Assembly (NCBI RefSeq): GCF_900142435.1
Contig: NZ_LT670846.1
Location: 1-64,000 of the forward strand
From: Thermocrinis minervae
GTDB taxonomy: Bacteria > Aquificota > Aquificia > Aquificales > Aquificaceae
Length of the DNA: 64,000 nucleotides
Reading direction: 5' to 3'
The notes beneath the pieces are model-generated. The model saw only the letters and a program-made list of their open reading frames with translations, was not told the origin of the DNA and ran no database searches. Positions 61,310 through 64,000 of this stretch are shown here, one piece after another (the first letter of the stretch is position 1; each line of letters opens with the position of its first letter). The position numbers and the translations under genes were made by a program.

Positions 61310-63845
61310 AGAACTCACCCCTATGCTTCTTCAGTACCACTCCTTAAAAAGGGAGTATGAAGATTGTCTCCTCTTCTTCCGCCTTGGTGACTTTTATGAG
61401 CTTTTCTACGAAGATGCCATCATAGGCTCAAGGGAACTTGGTATAGTACTCACCTCCAGACCAGTGGGTAAAGGTAAAGAAAAGATCCCCATGTGCGGCG
61501 TACCCTATCACTCCTTCAGCTCCTATGTGTCAAGGCTTGTAAGCAGAGGTTATAAGGTGGCCATATGCGAACAACTGGAAGACTCTTCACAGGCAAAGGG
61601 CTTAGTAAAAAGAGACGTCGTAAGGGTAATAACTCCTGGAACATACTTTGAAAAGGAAGAACATTCAGGTCTAGCAAGCATCTATAAGCTAAAGGACAGA
61701 TACTACTGTGCTTATCTCAACCCCTACACGGGAGAGTTTTTTGGTTTTTGTGGCGATAAAAAGCAAGTAGAAGAGTTTATGCTTAAGCTCTCACCCAAGG
61801 AAGTTCTAACACCAAAAGGTCTAAGCATAGACTTAAACCTTAAGGCTTACATCACATCCATACCTGAAGAGGACTTTATTGAAGGTAAGAAAGTTATACT
61901 AGAAAAGTGGCAAGCTTATCATCACAAGGCCTTTGGTTTTGAAGACGAAGGATGCCTGTATGCCTGTGGTGGTGTTTACATCTATCTGAAGAGAACTCAA
62001 AAGAACTTTCTCCCATACGTTCAAAGACCAAAACCCTATAGAATGCAAACTTACCTGCGCATAGATCACAGGGCAAGAGTAGGCCTTGAACTCACAGAAA
62101 GTTACGAAGGTCACAAGGAACACTCTCTCTTTGGTATCCTTGACAGAACCATAACCCCCATGGGAAGAAGACTTCTCAAGTTCAACATACTACATCCTTA
62201 CAGCAGCTTGGATGCTATACTCAAAGTCCAGGATGCTGTTGAAGAGCTGATCCAAAAAAGACACGTGCTTAAGACGTTAAGGGAACTCCTGGATGGCATA
62301 CACGACCTTGAAAAGCTTGTATCACGCATAAGCGGTAATATGGCAACACCCAGAGACCTTGTACATCTCAAAAAAGCCCTCTACTCAGTCTATCAGATAA
62401 AGGACCTAGTAGATAGAGAGTTAAGCTCAGAGTTCTTCAAGGAGCTATACTTTGCAGACACGCTCCATTTAGCCCAAGAGATAGACAGGGTACTCGTTGA
62501 TGACCCACCCTTGCACGTAAAAGAGGGGGGGCTCATAAAAGACGGTGTTAGTAAGGAACTTGATGAACTAAAGTCAGTAAGGGACAACTCAGAAAGTATC
62601 CTAAAAGAGTACGAAGAAGAACTAAGAACCTTAACAGGCATAGGAAGCCTAAAGATAGGCTACAACAAGGTAATGGGTTATTACATAGAGGTTACAAAGC
62701 CAAACCTCAAGTTTGTACCTTCGTACTTTAAGCGCAGGCAAACCTTAAGCAACGCCGAAAGGTTCACAACAGACAAACTTATAGAGTTAGAAGAAAAGAT
62801 AATGGCAAGTCAAAAGAAGATAGAGCTTATTGAGTACGAACTCTATTCACAACTGAAGGCCCATATCCTATCCTACATAGAAGACATAGCAAAAAACGCG
62901 AAAGCTATAGCCCAGCTTGATTACGTTCAATCCTTAGCTACCATAGCCATAGAAAAGGATTGGACTAAGCCAAGAATGGTTGAAGAAAAGGTCATACATA
63001 TAGAAGGCGGAAGACATCCGGTCATAGAAAGCTTCGTTAGGGATTACGTACCCAACGATACACACATGGATGAAGAGAGTTTTATGATGGTCATAACAGG
63101 TCCCAACATGGCAGGGAAGTCTAGCTACATAAGGCAGGTGGCCCTTATCACCATATTGGCCCATATGGGTTCTTTTGTACCTGCCAAAAGTGCTACCATA
63201 GGTCTGGTGAGCTCTGTGCATACACGCATAGGCTCGGGTGATATGCTTGCCTTGGGTGTTTCCACCTTCATGAACGAGATGCTAGACGTAGCAAGCATGC
63301 TAAACACTGCAGACGAAAGAAGCCTTCTGATACTTGACGAGCTAGGTAGAGGAACTTCCACATACGACGGAATAGCCATCTCTAAGGCCATCCTTGAATA
63401 CATACACGACAAATTAAAGGCTAGAACCTTGGTGGCAACCCATTACACAGAACTGACAGAGCTGGAAGGAAAGCTTAAAGGGCTGAAGAACTATCACATG
63501 GCAGCCATTCAGGAGGATAAAGACGTGCGGTTTCTATACGTACTCAAAAGAGGTCCCTCAAACGGTAGCCTTGGTGTATACATAGCCCAGATGGCAGGCC
63601 TACCAGAGGAGATAGTATCAAAGGCGCATCAGTACTACAGTATGCTGGCTACAAAGTCCGAAGTTCCTACACTCGAAGAAGTCTACCAGAAGAGCATTCA
63701 GATGGAGCAAGTGGAGAAGCTCCAACGGATAGCGGAGAAGTTAAAGAGTGTAGACGTTGCAAACCTAACACCTCTCCAAGCCCTCCTATTACTGGCTCAG
63801 TTAAAAGAGGAACTACTTATAGATAAAGAGCACTATCTTCTTTAG
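61299..63845 (+). CDS. mutS: DNA mismatch repair protein MutS
   Basis: 848 residues, MutS1 type. The mismatch-binding Phe-x-Glu is in LGDFYELFYED near residues 30-34. Connector, lever and clamp domains follow. The ATPase has Walker A ITGPNMAGKSSYIRQVAL near 600, Walker B LLILDELGRGTSTYDG near 678, and ATHYTEL near 712. It detects mispairs and loops; its partner mutL is not in the window. It overlaps rny at the start and a small unknown gene at the end. Confidence 0.96.
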   Translation: MQNEELTPMLLQYHSLKREYEDCLLFFRLGDFYELFYEDAIIGSRELGIVLTSRPVGKGKEKIPMCGVPYHSFSSYVSRLVSRGYKVAICEQLEDSSQAKGLVKRDVVRVITPGTYFEKEEHSGLASIYKLKDRYYCAYLNPYTGEFFGFCGDKKQVEEFMLKLSPKEVLTPKGLSIDLNLKAYITSIPEEDFIEGKKVILEKWQAYHHKAFGFEDEGCLYACGGVYIYLKRTQKNFLPYVQRPKPYRMQTYLRIDHRARVGLELTESYEGHKEHSLFGILDRTITPMGRRLLKFNILHPYSSLDAILKVQDAVEELIQKRHVLKTLRELLDGIHDLEKLVSRISGNMATPRDLVHLKKALYSVYQIKDLVDRELSSEFFKELYFADTLHLAQEIDRVLVDDPPLHVKEGGLIKDGVSKELDELKSVRDNSESILKEYEEELRTLTGIGSLKIGYNKVMGYYIEVTKPNLKFVPSYFKRRQTLSNAERFTTDKLIELEEKIMASQKKIELIEYELYSQLKAHILSYIEDIAKNAKAIAQLDYVQSLATIAIEKDWTKPRMVEEKVIHIEGGRHPVIESFVRDYVPNDTHMDEESFMMVITGPNMAGKSSYIRQVALITILAHMGSFVPAKSATIGLVSSVHTRIGSGDMLALGVSTFMNEMLDVASMLNTADERSLLILDELGRGTSTYDGIAISKAILEYIHDKLKARTLVATHYTELTELEGKLKGLKNYHMAAIQEDKDVRFLYVLKRGPSNGSLGVYIAQMAGLPEEIVSKAHQYYSMLATKSEVPTLEEVYQKSIQMEQVEKLQRIAEKLKSVDVANLTPLQALLLLAQLKEELLIDKEHYLL

Positions 63846-63998
63846 ATCCTTATCTTCTTTTATAACGCATATATGGGTAGACTCTTCCAGTCTGTCTGTT
63901 AGCTGACCGCTTTTTCTGTTTATAAAGTAAACTTTATCGTCCGCGTGTTTGTCTTTACTAAACTCTTCTCTTTTGAACACCTTTACTTCAAAAGGCAT
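63813..63998 (-). CDS. Small unknown protein at the right edge
   Basis: 61 residues from an ATG two bases inside the window edge; a start further upstream cannot be excluded. MPFEVKVFKREEFSKDKHADDKVYFINRKSG is charged and basic, without membrane segments or known motifs. It overlaps the end of mutS by 33 bases on the opposite strand. I do not recognise it; a real gene is likely because the frame extends to the edge with balanced composition. Confidence 0.5.
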   Translation of the reverse strand: MPFEVKVFKREEFSKDKHADDKVYFINRKSGQLTDRLEESTHICVIKEDKDLKKIVLFIYK

Positions 63999-64000
63999 AC

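Noticed and set aside
1-64000. CRISPR arrays, insertion sequences or phage genes
   Set aside because: No regularly spaced repeats, transposase motifs or structural phage proteins were found on reading both strands.

Overview
The window is almost wall-to-wall coding sequence (more than 95 percent, no gene-free stretch over 300 bases) with moderate GC, AAG/AGG-rich codon use and many 1-50 base overlaps between neighbours. The gene content (NuoLMN, a biotin-dependent pyruvate-carboxylase-type large subunit, GcvPB, a truncated HypF, flagellar export genes, type IV pili, 6S RNA next to 5-formyl-THF cyclo-ligase) suggests a chemolithoautotrophic thermophile of the Aquificaceae (Hydrogenobacter/Thermocrinis type). 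That placement is inference from gene content and style; no 16S gene is present.

Layout. 1-7.1 kb: end of a complex I operon (nuoL-M-N) running into moaC, a family-4 uracil-DNA glycosylase, murG and glmU, then tRNA-Lys(UUU). 7.2-14.0 kb: a 5'-truncated hypF, a PCu(A)C copper chaperone, lspA-purL, an aspartate-type aminotransferase with trpG/pabA, cutA and mtnC. 14.06-27.1 kb: one long plus-strand run starting with fliL-fliO-fliP-fliQ-fliR-flhB, continuing through a DUF2905 gene, a membrane-anchored helical-repeat protein, glyS and ppsA, and ending with a pilM-N-O-small protein-pilQ set. 27.1-33.6 kb: the opposing minor-pilin operon (small secreted protein, pilY1, fimT, pilV, pilW, pilX types), facing a divergent PilZ-domain gene. 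34.7-40.0 kb: rpsU (TTG start), gcvPB, two small unknown or membrane genes, uvrA. 40.0-47.4 kb: a FliK-like gene, then the most distinctive locus: a substrate-binding lipoprotein gene broken by a frameshift, a PAS sensor kinase, an NtrC-type sigma-54 activator, two spaced dyad repeats and a well-matched -24/-12 promoter driving a Tat-exported DsrE-like protein and a porin-like gene with an in-frame amber codon. 47.4-50.6 kb: arsR-trxA-trxB-MBL hydrolase-ppx. 50.6-56.6 kb: dienelactone hydrolase-cstA, and an opposing pycB-type gene, OmpR-type regulator and prenyl synthase. 56.6-64 kb: pheT, 6S RNA, 5-FCL, rny, mutS and a small unknown gene at the edge.

Two general features stand out. First, four very short divergent gaps (purL/aspartate aminotransferase, mtnC/fliL, 36.8 kb, pycB/pheT) contain TATAAT-like hexamers readable on both strands and placed so that transcripts would begin 0-8 bases before the start codon. 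This suggests leaderless or near-leaderless mRNAs. Second, convergent gene pairs commonly overlap at their 3' ends and I see no clear intrinsic terminators between them.

The strongest candidate for an under-described system is the 41-47.4 kb locus: a periplasmic binding protein, sensor kinase and sigma-54 activator that probably controls an exported sulfur-relay-type protein and an outer-membrane channel. Two of its genes are broken as read here, so the sequence needs checking before the locus is called intact or decaying.
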